Shown here: one piece after another, positions 35,912 to 48,767 of the stretch
Numbering within the stretch: the stretch's first letter is position 1
Layout of the letters: every line of letters starts with the position of its first letter
Origin: Phyto melanocephala
Taxonomy: Eukaryota; Arthropoda; Insecta; Diptera; Rhinophoridae
DNA length: 64,000 bases
Reading direction: 5' to 3'
Assembly: GCA_941918925.1 (NCBI GenBank)
Contig: OW799235.1
Span: 45,166,701-45,230,700 of the forward strand
The notes under the pieces: model-generated
Database searches by the model: none
The model's input: the letters and a program-made list of their open reading frames with translations, nothing else
What the model was told of the DNA's origin: nothing
Position numbers and translations under genes: made by a program

Positions 35912-36303
35912 TCCTCTTAACAGGATCTCATAAAAATTAATAGGATATATATCCATTCATGATATCCTACATTTTGAATTTAACATACATACTTATTTTT
36001 CTTCCCCCTCACAGCGACCTCTTTACGTGTTATCATGACAAGAGCCATCTCTGTTTCTCCTAGGACCTTGCCAATACACACACATCTTACCGTCACTACT
36101 CAATACTGATAACAGTACCATGTGTAAATAAAAAAAAAATACTATTAAAACACCGCTGATAAAAAAAAAACGTAAACATCATCGCTCGGAAATTTTTTCA
36201 CTAACATTTATTTTAAACAATACAAACAAGCAGATAAAATCCACCAAAAAAATAACAAATAACAACATATGTATGTACATATGTATATAAAAAAAAACGC
36301 AAT
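35912..36303. other. Non-coding junction sequence
   Basis: AT-rich with a GGATATATATCC palindrome near 35942 and poly-A runs. No gene seen. Confidence 0.4.
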
Positions 36304-37753
36304 AAAAAAAAATAATAAATTAAAGGGCAGAAAAAAAACTAATGCTCCATACAAAAGTGCAAAGAAATAGACAAACCAGCACAATAGCAACAACCACAAC
36401 ACAAAAAAACGAGTAAATCTGAAATGTGCACCAAAAATATATATAACCACAAAAAAAAACTGCGATTATCTTCCCCTACACTTTCATCTCATCAACCCAT
36501 TTGAGTCGCCAGCAACCTTCACCTTGTCCAACATCATAGCGTCCATCCCTCAATTAGTAATCACCACGTAAGTAATAAAATATACGTTTATATGAACAAA
36601 AAAAATAAAAATATCTAATTTGTTTGCAACCATACATAGTTACTAGGTGGAAAAAATGTTTTCAGGCAACATACCATTCGACGTTTGATCCAACATTTAC
36701 TTTTAGGTAAGTTTCCTTTTCTATTTCGATACATAAGCATTTACTTGGTGACCATTTTCTTTTCTTTTTCAATTAACAACGAAACAAATTTTTAACAAAA
36801 TAATAAAAACAAGTGACCGCGAATACACCACACACATCACAAACAAGAAGAAACACCCCTATAAAAAAAATACATCAACAAACCAACAAAACGAACAAAT
36901 GCAACAACCACAAACAACCCAAAAATAAACAATTTGGTCAGGATCAACCCGCAACAAAATTCCGTTTTCGCGGTAACCACTAGAGGGAGCGGAGTGCGGG
37001 TTGCATAAGGTAAATTCGACACAACTTGGGGAACTCCCACACCATGACATCTCACAAGCCGGGCCCTGTTCAGCCATGTTTCAAGAAAGTTAAGGTATCT
37101 TTTCAAAATCCTAACAGCACCATTCGCGACCAGATTAACGTAAGTAACCACCAAAGTAACGATAAAAAAACTTAATAATAAATGTAAATTACCCTAATAT
37201 TGCACTAAATTATATCACAGACAAAAAAAAACAAAAAGAAAAAAATATAATAATTATTGAACCATAATACCATTCTCTAACTGGTTTACCTTCTCGCACA
37301 TTCAGGACTGCCTTCATAGATGCCTCTGCCAATTTACATGGGTAGCTACACCACTAGTTCTGTTCCACGGGAAGTATCCGCCTCTATACCTATCCAATAG
37401 AGTTTACTTTGTGATCCATTTTCCCCTTTCAGATTTTACACGAATGCACCCCACTGATATAATTATGCTGCAGCTGCTCACCAGATAATCTCTAACTGTC
37501 TATTATACGGAATTCCTAAAGCCATGGTATGTACGTTCTATAAGTGGCCCATAAAAAAACTTCGATATATATAAAAAAAAATATATGTATATAGGTAATC
37601 ACCTCAAAAAGAGTCAGAGACAATCCCACAATCATATAAATAAAATTAAATTATATGTAAGTCATAGCAAAAAAAAAAAATAAACAAAAAAACAAACGTT
37701 ATTGACACTTATCTACCATGAGTTGTCTACTCCCTATATCAGGTTTTCGACCC
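36304..37753 (-). repeat. 3' non-coding/LTR region of element B, copy 2
   Basis: 36304-36955 recurs in the same orientation at 42314-42922, beyond the gag end, so these are probably parts of the two LTRs. From 36630 on the region matches copy 1 (15101-16240) almost base for base, apart from a small deletion near 37060 (the AAATTCTG of copy 1 is missing). TG/CA termini were not resolved. Confidence 0.6.
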
Positions 37754-38698
37754 TCAAATCCTAATATCCTTAACGTGATATGTGCCTATGGGCTTTCTGT
37801 CTAATGACTCCAACTCATACATATTATTTCCAACGGGTCTCAGAATTCTACATTTTAAAAATTTCCTACAGAATTTTGCGTTCAAGTTTTTTCCGAAATC
37901 ACTCAATACAATATTCCTTCGGTACACTTCCTGACCGGGGATGAATTTAACTATTCTGGCTCTTTTATTATATTTATTTGCACTTTTCTCATAACCAGTA
38001 TGCATGTTATCTTTAATCTTCTCCCTGAGAAGTTCCAACTTTTCATTCAAATTTAAATTTCTCACCTCGTGATCCATTAGGAATGACAATTTTCTGGCTA
38101 ACTTATAATCGGTACCACTAGAAAACATGTGAAATCCGAATAGTGCAAAGAAAGGGGTAACGCCTGTTGCTGAATGTACTGACGTTCGTAAGGCACATTC
38201 AATTTCACTTAGATACAAATCCCAGTTTCTATGATCTTGATCAAGATATGCTCTAATGGCTGCCAAAACGGATTGATTAACCCTTTCTGATGCATTCGAT
38301 TGGGGGGAATACACTGCTGTTCTTAAGTGTCTGATTTTATACGCATCTATCATATTTTGAAAACCTTTCGATATAAATTGAGAGCCGTTGTCACTATGGA
38401 TTATCTCCGGCACACCAAATTTGTGAAAAATTTCCTGTACTAAAAATTGCACAACATTATTAGTGGCGGCCTCTTTCATAGCCTTTAGAAACGTAAATTT
38501 CGTGAAATGGTCCACAACTATGAACACATAACAATTGTTATTCTTTAACTTGGGGTATTTACCCAGAAAGTCAATGTATAATTTCTGAAATGGACGTTCA
38601 GTTATTACCTCTTTTTCTATTTCGGGCATTAATCTTTGATTTGATGGTTTGGTTTCCTTACAAATTTGACACTTATTGACATAGTCTTTAACCTGCAC
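37754..38698 (-). pseudogene. pol: Element B (copy 2) integrase
   Basis: A 314-residue open frame nearly identical to that at 16241-17185; differences include LYIDFLGKYPKL, FLVQEIFHKF and QFISKGFQ. The D-D-E residues are kept (YIDFLG, SDNGSQ, ASERVNQ). It is open on its own but sits in a pol gene with several breaks. Confidence 0.88.
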
Positions 38699-38931
38699 TG
38701 TCAGTTTAGGCCAAGTCTTTAACCTGCACTGTCATTTTAGGCCAGTAAAAAAACGTTTAACCCTCACTAAGGTTTTTGCGATGCCCCCGTGTGCTGCTGT
38801 GTTCAAGCAAAGTGCCTTTTCAATAATTTCAAAGGTGATATTAGTTGGTATCCAGAGTTTCCAATTGTATTCATCTCCTAATTCTTGACAAAAAGAAGTT
38901 CTTTTGAACACGAAACCATCAACTATTTTAA

Positions 38932-39498
38932 CTATTTTTCTTCTATATGTCTTATTATTTCTAGATATTCTTCACTCTTGAACTCTTTTGTTTTAAAATC
39001 AAACATCTCCTCCTTAGTAATTTCATTAATTTCTGTATCTGGTTGCATTCTGGACAACATATCCGCTATTACATTCTCTGACCCTTTTCGGTGCTCTATT
39101 TCGAAATTATATGCTTGTAGTTGAAGAGACCATCTTGCCAGGCGTCCGCTAAGATCTTTTAATGACATGAGCCACTTTAAACTTGCGTGGTCTGTAACAA
39201 CTGTGAATGGCATCATTTCCACATAGGGTCTAAATTTCTTAATGGCCATAACCGCTGCCAAGCATTCCTTCTCTGTAACGCTATAATTTCTCTAACAAGA
39301 GTTAAGCTTCTGGGAATAGAATGCTATTAGATGTTCCTCCTTACCATCGTTTAATTGATACAATACTGCTCCTATTCCGTATTCAGACGCATCACACTGT
39401 ATATAGAATCTTTTTTTGAAATCTGCGTGTTTTAATACAGGTGCTGTCGTAAGCGCTTTTTTAAGTAGTTCAAAGGACTCGGCTGCTTCTGGTGTCAT
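38932..39498 (-). pseudogene. pol: Element B (copy 2) RNase H region
   Basis: Two pieces are separated by a stop at the NSC* position shared with copy 1: 39498-39292 (FYIQCDASEYGIGAVLYQLN) and 39261-38932 ([36 protein letters not shown]). The shared stop means it was present in the parent of both copies. The tail ([13 protein letters not shown]) differs from copy 1, which has a deletion there. Confidence 0.83.
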
Positions 39499-40517
39499 TA
39501 CAAACTTTTTTGATTTTTTAAAACATCAGTTAATGGAGCAGAAATAGTAGCAAAATTCTTAATAAATCGCCTATACCACCCGGCTGTTCCCAAAAAACTT
39601 CTAACTTCTCTGGTGGTTTTAGGTAATTTTATATTTCGAATTGCCTGGACTTTTTCAGGATCCGTTTTTAGAGTCCCTCCACCAACAATATATCCCAGGT
39701 ATTTTATTTCTTGAAAGCAAAACTTCGATTTCTCAATTCCTATAGTAAGGTTTGCTTTTCTGAGGCATCGTGCGAATTCTTCGAGTTGTTTTAAATGTTC
39801 TTCGAAGGTACTGGAAATAACCAACAGGTCATCTAAGTAAATAACTACGTTTTCTTTGAGGGTTTAAGGTATAACCTTGTCCATTAATCTACAAAGGCAC
39901 TGAGCAGCGTTACAGAGGCCGAAAGGCATTACTCTGAACTGGTATAGGGAACGACCTGCTACCGTAAACGCTGTGTATTTTCTACTATTTTCCTCAAGCT
40001 CTATCTGCCAAAAGGCATGTTTCAGGTCCACGCTACTTATATAATATATTTCGTCAATCCTACTTATTATCCCATCTATATTTTGCAAAGGGTAAGCATC
40101 TTTAACTGTTAATTTATTTATCTTTCTAGCATCCAGACAAAATCTATTTTTACCAGGCTTACGCACAATTGTGATTCGATTATTCCACGGGCTCTGACTT
40201 TCCTCTATTACATTTAACTTCAGCATCATATCAATTTCCTTATACGTGATTTCCTGGACCGCCGGAGATATGGGATAATGTCTGTCTTTAAATGGGACTG
40301 CTCCATATATTGTTTCGATGCGATGCTTTTCCAAAGTGGTGTGACCTAGGCCGTTTTCTTCAAAGGTAAAGAACTGGTTTATTACAAGGTCTAAATCCGC
40401 CTTTTGCGACGTAGTTAATTCGTGAGCTCGTAATCTATACTCTTCCTGTTTATTTACCATATCCTCTTCTACCTTTCGCATATTTATTTCCTCTGCATTT
40501 ACAATTTCAGGTGCCAA
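39498..40517 (-). pseudogene. pol: Element B (copy 2) reverse transcriptase
   Basis: Piece 40517-39864 has FCLDARKINKLTVKDAYPLQ and ISSVDLKHAFWQIELEE, and stops after MDKVIP. Piece 39824-39498 has the YLDD motif just upstream of its first Met (IYLDDLLVI) and SFLGTAGWYRRFIKNFA. A one-base loss at about 39516 ends it early (DVLKNQKSL). RT cannot be made intact. Confidence 0.86.
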
Positions 40518-40984
40518 CCCGAACTGTCGCCAAAAACCGACACCTAGATAGAGGACCTGTTGTAAGTCAGGTACATATTCATAAGGTGATTTTGGTCCTT
40601 GTACTGCACATTTAGCTTCACCTTTCCAAGTAGTATATGTTGTTGACCGCTGGCTGTTCTAACTGAAGTTATAATGGGTAAAAAATCTAGTTGTAATTGT
40701 TGAACTACTTCCCTGCAATTTCGCCCTTAAATACTTATTGACGCGCCTGTATCAAGAAGTCCTTTCAACTGTGTACCTTCTATACAGACCTCTACAAACA
40801 CACGAGGATCACTTTTAAACATTTCGGCCCTATGAATAGCTTCCAATATGTGACGTCTAAATCTACGACGCGTGGCAAACTTTTCCCTAAGTCTCAATAT
40901 TCGATTAGAAATGGGTCTTTTCTGACCCTCTTCAGCAAAAATTGTTTTCCTAACTATCTCATAATTCTTCTTCCTGATTTCCAA
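40518..40984 (-). pseudogene. pol: Element B (copy 2) protease region
   Basis: Starts MEIRKKNYEIVRKTIFAEEG. The active-site motif is LLDTGASISI, followed at once by a stop (40727) where copy 1 reads on. Here DTG is intact but the frame is broken, the reverse of copy 1. A 14-base deletion relative to copy 1 near 40570 further shifts the frame. Confidence 0.83.
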
Positions 40985-41048
40985 AGGTAAGTAGTGTCTA
41001 TTATTGGCTACAATAAATTTACTAATACAGTTTTCCAGTGCTGCAGGC

Positions 41049-41892
41049 TCACATTTGTTGGCTTTTTCTACTGTTGTGGCTGGCCCGGGTCTTCGAGACG
41101 AGACACCCCTGCCAATTTCTCGTCTCTCTCAAGTTTCCCTGTTTACACACTGGGCATTTAGGCGTGATTACGTTCGGTTTCCCGCACCGATAGCAAAACA
41201 AGGCACGTTCAGTCGAAGGATATTCCATAAACACGTGTCCTTGGACTTTACAATTCCAGCAAACAACTGGTGACCTTAGCCGTGGTTCAATACTGATAGC
41301 GGCTACTTCTCCAAACTCCGTAGGCTGATCTTCCTGGCTCTCGGTGTTAATATATAGCTCATTTACGTGTCTCATAGGTCGTGTCGACTGTTGTTGCGTA
41401 GGCTGCAAATATCTTGAATCCTTCTTAATGAAGGTCCTTTCTGCCTCGTTACATTCTACACGTAGCTGTTCGACTGAAGAAATTGCCATGGGATATACAA
41501 TTTTCCCTACGCTGTCTTTAATATTTCTTTTCAAAATTCGTATCATATCATATTCAGGTATTTGCTGGATCAACTTCGAACGTAATTGACACATTTCATG
41601 AAAATACACATCAATCGATTCATTCATGTTTTGTTTCCTTTCAACAAGATCTCGCATTATCTCGAAGTTGGACCCAACAGCTTGATAACGACTAATTAGT
41701 GCTGACCGAAGACTTTGCCACTCTGACACAACATGATTTTTGAGGAACCACCAATACCATTCCTTTGCTGAACCAGATACAAAGAGGTGAAAATCTCTCA
41801 AAACCTCACCCCATGGAATGTTATAATGGGCCTGCAAATACTCAAGTCGAAATATGAAATCCTCAACTGATATTGATATATTTCTACCATAA
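41049..41892 (-). pseudogene. gag: Element B (copy 2) Gag, truncated at its N-terminus by Rep-1
   Basis: 262 residues match copy 1 Gag from AHYNIPWGEVLRDFHLFVSG on. The first knuckle has Cys changed to Tyr (CWNCKVQGHVFMEY). At about 41890 the homology ends in Rep-1 copy c, so the N-terminal Gag, 5' leader and primer binding site are missing. Confidence 0.85.
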
Positions 41893-42311
41893 AAATATAA
41901 AAAAAATAAAAAAAAATTTTTTTTGGCTCAGCTGGGATTCGATGCCACGTTTTTTCTAACCAGTATACACGTTTGTATGTATGTATGTTGTTGTTGTAAT
42001 GTTGTTTTTGTGAAAAAAAATCGAGGTGGTCGTGGGTTTTTGCTCATATCTCAGTTGTTTATGTACCGATGTTTCTGATTTTCAATACCGATCTACTCCC
42101 GAATATTTCTGATATTTTAATACCTCACCCGAAAAAGTTGATTTCAACATACACACGGACAGACGGACAGACTGACAGGGCTTAATCGACTCCCCTATTC
42201 ATAAGCTTTCAGAAAATATATACTTTATGGGGTCGGAAATCAAAATTGTAGAAATTTCACACGGAATGACAAACCTATATATACCCTTTTTCACTGTGTG
42301 AAGGGTATAAA
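41893..42311 (+). repeat. Dispersed repeat Rep-1, copy c
   Basis: It runs from the AT-rich core through GGCTCAGCTGGGATTCGATG, the GACAGACGGACAGACTGACA block and TATACTTTATGGGGTCGGAA to TGTGTGAAGGGTATAAAA. It lacks the left hairpin end. It sits between the truncated gag and the repeated LTR part of element B, so it or a deletion associated with it removed the 5' half of gag. Confidence 0.78.
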
Positions 42312-42313
42312 AA

Positions 42314-42922
42314 ATAATAAATTAAAGGACAGAAAAAAAAACTAATGCTCCATACAAAAGTGCAAAGAAATAGACAAACCAGCACAATAGCAACAACCAC
42401 AACACAAAAAAACGAGTAAATCTGAAATGTGCACCAAAAATATATATAACCAAAAAAAAAACTGCGATTATCTTCCCCTACACTTTCATCTCATCAACCT
42501 ATTTGAGTCGCCAGCAACTGGTAATTGGTAATCACCACGTAAGTAATAAAATATACGTTTATATGAACAAAAAAAAAATAAAAATATCTAATTCGTTTGC
42601 AACCATACATAGTTACTAGGTGGAAAAAATGTTTTCAGGCAACCATTCGACGTTTGATCCAACATTTACTTTTAGGTAAGTTTCCTTTTCTATTTCGATA
42701 CATAAGCATTTACTTGGTGACCATTTTCTTTTATTTTTCAATTAACAACCAAACAAATTTTTAACAACATAATAAAATCAAGTGACCGCGAATACACCAC
42801 ACACATCACAAACAAGAAAAAACACCCCTATAAAAAAATACATCAACAAACCTACAAAACGAACAAATGCAACAACCACAAACAACCCAAAAATAAACAA
42901 TTTGGTCAGGATCAACCCGCAA
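42314..42922 (-). repeat. Second LTR part of element B copy 2
   Basis: Repeats 36304-36955 in the same orientation (CTAATGCTCCATACAAAAGT, GTTTTCAGGCAAC, CCGCGAATACACCACACACA), with a few indels. The match stops abruptly at CAACCCGCAACAA (42922). As the far-side copy it is probably the truncated 5' LTR. Confidence 0.6.
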
Positions 42923-43315
42923 CAACGCAAAAAATTATGTTTGCGAATACAATTTCATTTTTTCTCTCGTTTTAATTATGCTCTGAATTAAACAAGATAA
43001 ACGTTGCGAGACGAATTCTATTTAGGATTTTTATGGTTTTTCATTCTTTTCGCAAATAAAATAAATATTTTTTTTATTTAATTCGTTTGCAATACAAATT
43101 TTATTTTTAAAATTTGCCGTTTTTCATTCCTCTCACAAATTAAATATATTTTATTCCAAGCAAAATAGAATCAAAAAAATTCTTTTCAAAAATTACGTCT
43201 TTTAATTTGTTGTTTGTGGTATGAAAAAAATCTTAACATTAAATAATGTACAGTAGCAGCCATAATAATTTAAACAACACACAATGCAACAGATTGGATT
43301 TTGTTTATATGTATA
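42923..43315. other. AT-rich non-coding stretch
   Basis: Contains loosely repeated words (TTTTTCATTC, ATTCGTTTGCAA) and no gene. Confidence 0.4.
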
Positions 43316-46300
43316 CTAGCATTTAACCCGCTACTTCGTTAGCGCAGTTCTTACTATTTATTGAATGCTCAAGTTCTATTTATAATTATTAAATATTTTT
43401 GGTTCAATTTATGAAAATTTGTATCTCTGATTCAATTTACTTAGAAATATAAAAAGTAGAGTAAATATATTTTGGGCATATATTTCCTAACTAAAAGCAA
43501 TATCAATGCTACTGAGTTTCAAAAATTAAGATTCATATTTTGCAAAAATTACCCTAAAATAATAAAAGAAAAATTTTTTCCTTCAATAAAACTTCCACTT
43601 AGTTTATTATTACCTTTATTTAGAATTCTATGTATACAAAATATATAAAAAGAGAAAAAGTAATTTTGGTCGTCCATAATAAATATTAGGACTTAGACCT
43701 CGCATCAAAAAACACTAATTTTAACAATCTATGCTTACAAACGTAAAAATACAAAGAGTACAATAAAAATGCAAAAAGGCTTTTTTTGTGTCTTTAATAT
43801 CATTTTAATTCTAAACTTGAATAAATAATCCTTTATTTCACAATTTTAACTTTTTAAACGTATGATATTCAAAAAGTCCCATTATAATGCATAAAACTAC
43901 CCTTTAGATCGCCCATAACATATTTAGCCTTACCTTGTATCAATAGTCACTAATTTCGAAATTCTTGCTTCGCAAACGTTAAAAATACAATAAGTACCAT
44001 AAAAATTCAAAAAAGTACCTCTTTGGTTACCCATAACATTTTTAGCCTCACCTTGTATCAATTGTCACTAATTTCAAAATTCTACCTTCGCAAACGTTGA
44101 AAATACAAAAAGTACCATACAAATTCAAAAAAGTACCTTTTTCGTCGCCCATAACATTTTTTGTCTCACCTAGAATCAATAGTCCTTGATTGTATAATCC
44201 TATCTTTATAAACGTAGAAAATGCAAAAAGTACCATAAAAATTCAAAAAAGTACCTTTTTGGTCGACCATAATATTTTCGGTCTCACCTTGTATCAATAG
44301 CCACTAATTTTAAAATTCTAGCTTCGCAAACGTTGAAAATAGAAAAAGTACCATAAAAATTCAAAAAAGTACCTTTTTGGTCGCCCATAAAATTTTTAGT
44401 CTTACCTTGTATCAATAGTCCTTTATTTTACAATTCTACCTCTATAAACGTAGAAAATACAAAAAGTACCATAAAAATTAAAATAAGTACCTTCTTGGTC
44501 TACCATAACATTTTTAGTCTCACCTTGTATTAATTGTCACTGATTTCAAAATTCTACCTTCGCAAACGTTGAAAATACAAAAAGTACCATACAAATTCAA
44601 AAAAGTACCTTTTTGGTCGCCCATAACATTTTTCGTCTCACCTGGAATCAATAGTCCTTGATTGTACAATCCTACCTTCATAAACGTATAAAACACCAAA
44701 AGTACCATAAAAATTCAAGATAGTACCTTTTTGGTCGACCATAACATTTTTAGTCTCACTTTGTATCAATAGCCACTAATTTTAAAATTCTAGCTTCGCA
44801 AACGTTGAAAACACAAAAAGTACCATAAAAATTCAAAAAAGTACTTTTTTGGTCGCCCATAACATTTTTGGTCTCATCTGAAATCAATAGTCCTTGATTG
44901 TACAATCCTACCTTCATAAACGTAGAAAATACCAAAAGTACCATAAAAATTCAAAAAAGTACCTCTTTGGTTACCCATAACATTTTTAGCCGCACCTTGT
45001 ATCAATTGTCACTAATTTCAAGATTCTACCTTCGCAAACGTTGAAAATACAAAAAGTACCATACAAATTCAAAAAAGTACCTTTTTGGTCGCCCATAACA
45101 TTTTTTGTCTCACCTAGAATCAATAGTCCTTGATTGTATAATCCTATCTTTATAAACGTAGAAAATGCAAAAAGTACCATAAAAATTCAAAAAAGTACCT
45201 TTTTGGTCGACCATAATATTTTCGGTCTCACCTTGTATCAATAGCCACTAATTTTAAAATTCTAGCTTCGCAAAAGTTGAAAATAGAAAAAGTACCATAA
45301 AAATTCAAAAAAGTACCTTTTTGGTCGCCCATAAAATTTTTACAATTCTACCTCTATAAACGTAGAAAATACAAAAAGTACCATAAAAATTAAAAAAAGT
45401 ACCTTCTTGGTCTACCATAAAATTTTTAGTCTCACCTTGTATTAATTGTCACTGATTTCAAAATTCTACCTTCACAAACGTTGAAAATACAAAAAGTACC
45501 ATACAAATTCAAAAAAGTACCTTTTTGGTCGCCCATAACATTTTTAGTCTCACCTGGAATCAATAGTCCTTGATTGTACAATCCTACCTTCATAAACGTA
45601 TAAAACACCAAAAGTACCATAAAAATTCAAGATAGTACCTTTTTGGTCGACCATAACATTTTTAGTCTCACTTTGTATCAATAGCCACTAATTTTAAAAT
45701 TCTAGCTTCGCAAACGTTGAAAACACAAAAAGTACCAAAAAAAATTCAAAAAAGTACTTTTTTGGTCGCCCATAACATTTTTGGTCTCATCTGAAATCAA
45801 TAGTCCTTGATTGTACAATTCTACCTTCATAAACGTAGAAAATACAAAAAGTACCATTCCAATTCAAAAAAGTACCCTTTTGGTCGACCATAAGATTTTC
45901 GGTCTCACCTTTTATCAATAGCCACTAATTTTAAAATTTAGCTTCGCAAACGTAGAATATATAAAAAGTACCATAAAAATTCAAAAAAGTACCTTTTTGG
46001 TCACCCATAACATTTTTAGTCTAACCTGGAATCAATAGTCCTTTATTTTACAATTCTACCTTTATAAACGTAGAAAATACAAAAAGTACCATAGAAAAGC
46101 GAAAAAGTACATTTTTAGTCCAAGTTCCAAATTCCAAGTTTAAAATTTTCAAATATCTATGTAACAAAATATTTTAATAGACATGATTAAAACTCAGTAA
46201 ATCTACTCTTTTTTGCATAAAAGTAATTATGTTCTAAAAAGTACCAAACTCTTCCCGATTTTTCCCTTTTCTACCCTGTTATGAATGTGTTTAAATTTTT

Positions 46301-47040
46301 ACTAAATCACATAATTTTTTATGTCTAGTGAAATCCCAATTAAAAATTTTGTGAAAATTGGCCGTCTAATTAGGAATTATATACATTTTCCGGAATTTTC
46401 CCCTTTTTGGTACCTTTTTTGTCCCCAAAAAAGTTTCCAAAAATTTCACCTAAATAATTGTCCATATTCTATTAGGAAATAATAATTGTCAAATTTTGTC
46501 CCATTGAATAATATAAGAAAAGTGTATTTTAAAAAAAGTACAAAAAAAAGGGACAATTTTTACCCCTTATACATATAAATTTGAAAAAAGTGCCGAATTC
46601 CTATTAATATTTTTTTGCGGACTACTTAATACAGTTTAAATTTTTGTCCTAGCTTTATGCGTTTGGTAGTAACATAGGGTACCAAAAAGGTACCAAATTA
46701 TAGTTTTTACCCGTTTTTTCCCCTTAGGGGTTGAAAATTCTAAAAAAGGCCAGACACCTGTCAGCTTATTTTTTGTGCTAATTACAATACGTTTTCAATT
46801 TAATTTGTATCACTTTTAGTTTAGCAGATATAAGATTACCGATTTTACCCGTTTTTACCTTTTTTTACCCCCTTAAAGTACGAATTTCCAAAAATCCCTT
46901 CTTAGTGGAGCTATACATTTAAAGAGGAAACGGTTGTCCAAATTTCATGTCTCTAGCTCTTTGCGTTTGGGCTGTGCGATGATGAATCAGTCAGTCAGTC
47001 AGTCAGTCAGTCTGTCACGTTACTCTTTTATATATATAGA
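43316..47040 (-). mobile_element. Helitron-like non-autonomous element Y, copy 2
   Basis: On the minus strand it begins TCTATATATATAAAAGAGTA (from 47040) and ends GGGTTAAATGCTAG (CTAG at 43316-43319), followed by T. It has the same stem-loop, GACT run and ~118-bp array as copy 1. It is 3725 bp against 3195, mostly from more array units. Its 5' TC directly touches the CTAG end of element X instead of an A, explained if X inserted at the A^T next to Y's first base. Confidence 0.82.
43880..46100 (-). repeat. ~118-bp tandem array (in Y2)
   Basis: The inverse of the array at 25005-26850, with about 19 units of the same A and B subunits. A block of several units around 44000-44720 recurs almost exactly at 44950-45640, showing a recent larger duplication within the array. 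Confidence 0.85.
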
Positions 47041-47136
47041 CTAGCCAAACCCGGCGCGCGTTGCTACGCCCCTTAATGAATTGAAATGCATTCTGAATTT
47101 AATTGAATATCAAGTGCAAAAACCTAAAAATTATAA

Positions 47137-48020
47137 TTTTTTTATAGGCGTGCCTGCCCACTTTTCTAATCACGAAATTGTAAAGTCATAACAGCTCAAC
47201 ATGTGTGCAAAGTTTCAGAAGAATCGGACCAGTGCAAGTACCTCAAAATTATAATTGTTTTTATGGGCGTGGCCCTGCCCACTTTTCTAATCACGAAATT
47301 GTAAAGTCATAACAGCTCAATATGTGTGCAAAGTTTCAGAATAATCGGTCCAGTGCAAGTACCTCAAAATGATACCTTTTTTTATGGGCGTGGCACTGCC
47401 CACTTTTTAATCAAGAAATTATTTAGTCATGACAGCTCGATATGTGTGCAAAGTTTCAGAAAAATCGGTCTAGTGTAAGTACCTCAAAATGATTTCTTTT
47501 TTTATGGGCGTGGCACTGCCCACTTTTCTAAATACGAAACTGTACAGTCATGACAACTCAATATGTGTGCAAAGTTTCAGAAAAATAGGTCCAGTGCAAG
47601 TACCTCAAAATGATACCTATTTTTTTAAGGGCGTGGCACTGCCCACTTTTCTAATGACGAAAGTGTAAAGTCATGACAGTTCAGTATTTTCGCAAAGTTT
47701 CAGAAAATTCGGTCCAGTGCAAGTAGCTAAAACTGATAACTAATTTTTTATGGGCGTGGCCCCGCCCACTTTTTAAATCACCAAATTATAAAGCCATGAC
47801 AGCTCAATATGTGTGCAAAGTTTCAGAAAAATCGGTCCAGTGCAAGTACCTCAAAATTAAAACTTTTTTAGGGGCGTGGCCCCGCCCACTTTTCTAGTCA
47901 CGAAATTATTTAGTCATGACAGCTCGATATGTGTGCAAAGTTTCAGAAAAATCGGTCAAGTGCAAGTAGCTAAAACTGATAACTAATTTTTTATGGGCGT
48001 GGCTCCGCCCACTTTTTTTC
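47137..48020 (-). repeat. ~120-bp tandem array in element X
   Basis: Eight GGGCGTGGC landmarks at 47145, 47265, 47386, 47506, 47629, 47752, 47872 and 47995 give a 120-123-bp period. Each unit contains GGGCGTGGCNCTGCCCACTT and GTGTGCAAAGTTTCAGAAAA. Unrelated in sequence to the array in Y but of almost the same period. Confidence 0.88.
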
Positions 48021-48104
48021 ACCCATAAACACTCCCTGGTATGTGTACAACAACTTACCCAAGTTTGAGCCCAATCGGTTTTACAGTTTCGGAGTCTATA
48101 GCTA

Positions 48105-48120
48105 ACACACACACACACAC
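48105..48120. repeat. (AC)n microsatellite, 5' side of LINE insertion
   Basis: Eight AC units immediately before the 5'-truncated R1-clade LINE; the tract resumes at 51923. Confidence 0.9.
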
Positions 48121-48765
48121 GCCGATCCGAGTCTCAACGAACTAGGTCAAGCAGTATCCAGGATTAGGAGAACCAATAATGGTAACCTATTGTTCCAACT
48201 GCGAAATACGGGCGAGCGGACAGACGAGTATAAGGAGGCGATCGGTCAGAGTTTGAATGGCCAGGCGTCTGTAAGGAGTCTGAAACCGAGAAAAGTTATA
48301 GAGATCAGAGATATCGATGAAGTAACGACGAAGGAGGAGGTAGTTAGGACAATTAGGGCGCAACTAAAGCTAAGAGACTCTGACCCGGTAGAGATGCTTA
48401 GACTTAGAAGTGCATACGGTGGAACACAGATCGCCAAAATTAGTTTGCCAGTAGACAGAGCCGAAATGCTTCTGAAAATGGGGAAAGTCGCTACAAATTG
48501 GGCAATATGGCGTATAAGGGAGGAAAAGAGCCTCCTAAAATGTTTTAGATGCCTCGAATTCGGGCATTTGGCGGTCAAGTGCGGAAATGCTATGGATAGA
48601 TCGAAGATGTGCAGGAGATGCGTTAAGGAAGGTCACATGGCTAAGACATGTGAGGAAAATCCCGTATGCATGTTCTGCAAGAACAGTAATACAGGCGACT
48701 CAGCCCACATTGCTGGAAGCAGTAGATGTCCGGTATTCAGGAGAGCTCTCGAAACTAGGAAATAA
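48121..48765 (+). pseudogene. R1-clade LINE ORF1, 5'-truncated
   Basis: The frame is open from the edge of the AC tract (ADPSLNELGQAVSRIRR...), so the N-terminal half of ORF1 is missing; the first internal Met is at 48190. It ends with three cysteine knuckles, CFRCLEFGHLAVKC, CRRCVKEGHMAKTC and CMFC...H.....C, as in R1/Waldo-type ORF1. Role by family: RNA-binding protein of the LINE particle. Its stop precedes the ORF2 ATG by two bases. Confidence 0.88.
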
Positions 48766-48767
48766 AT

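Noticed and set aside
36837..37154. Overlapping open frames on the minus strand in the element B 3' region
   Set aside because: In copy 1 the equivalent frame is broken, and no motif is present; non-coding LTR-side sequence is the simpler reading.
43880..46100. Regular array that could suggest a CRISPR-like locus
   Set aside because: Units are contiguous and ~118 bp with no unique spacers; this is a minisatellite in a eukaryotic mobile element.
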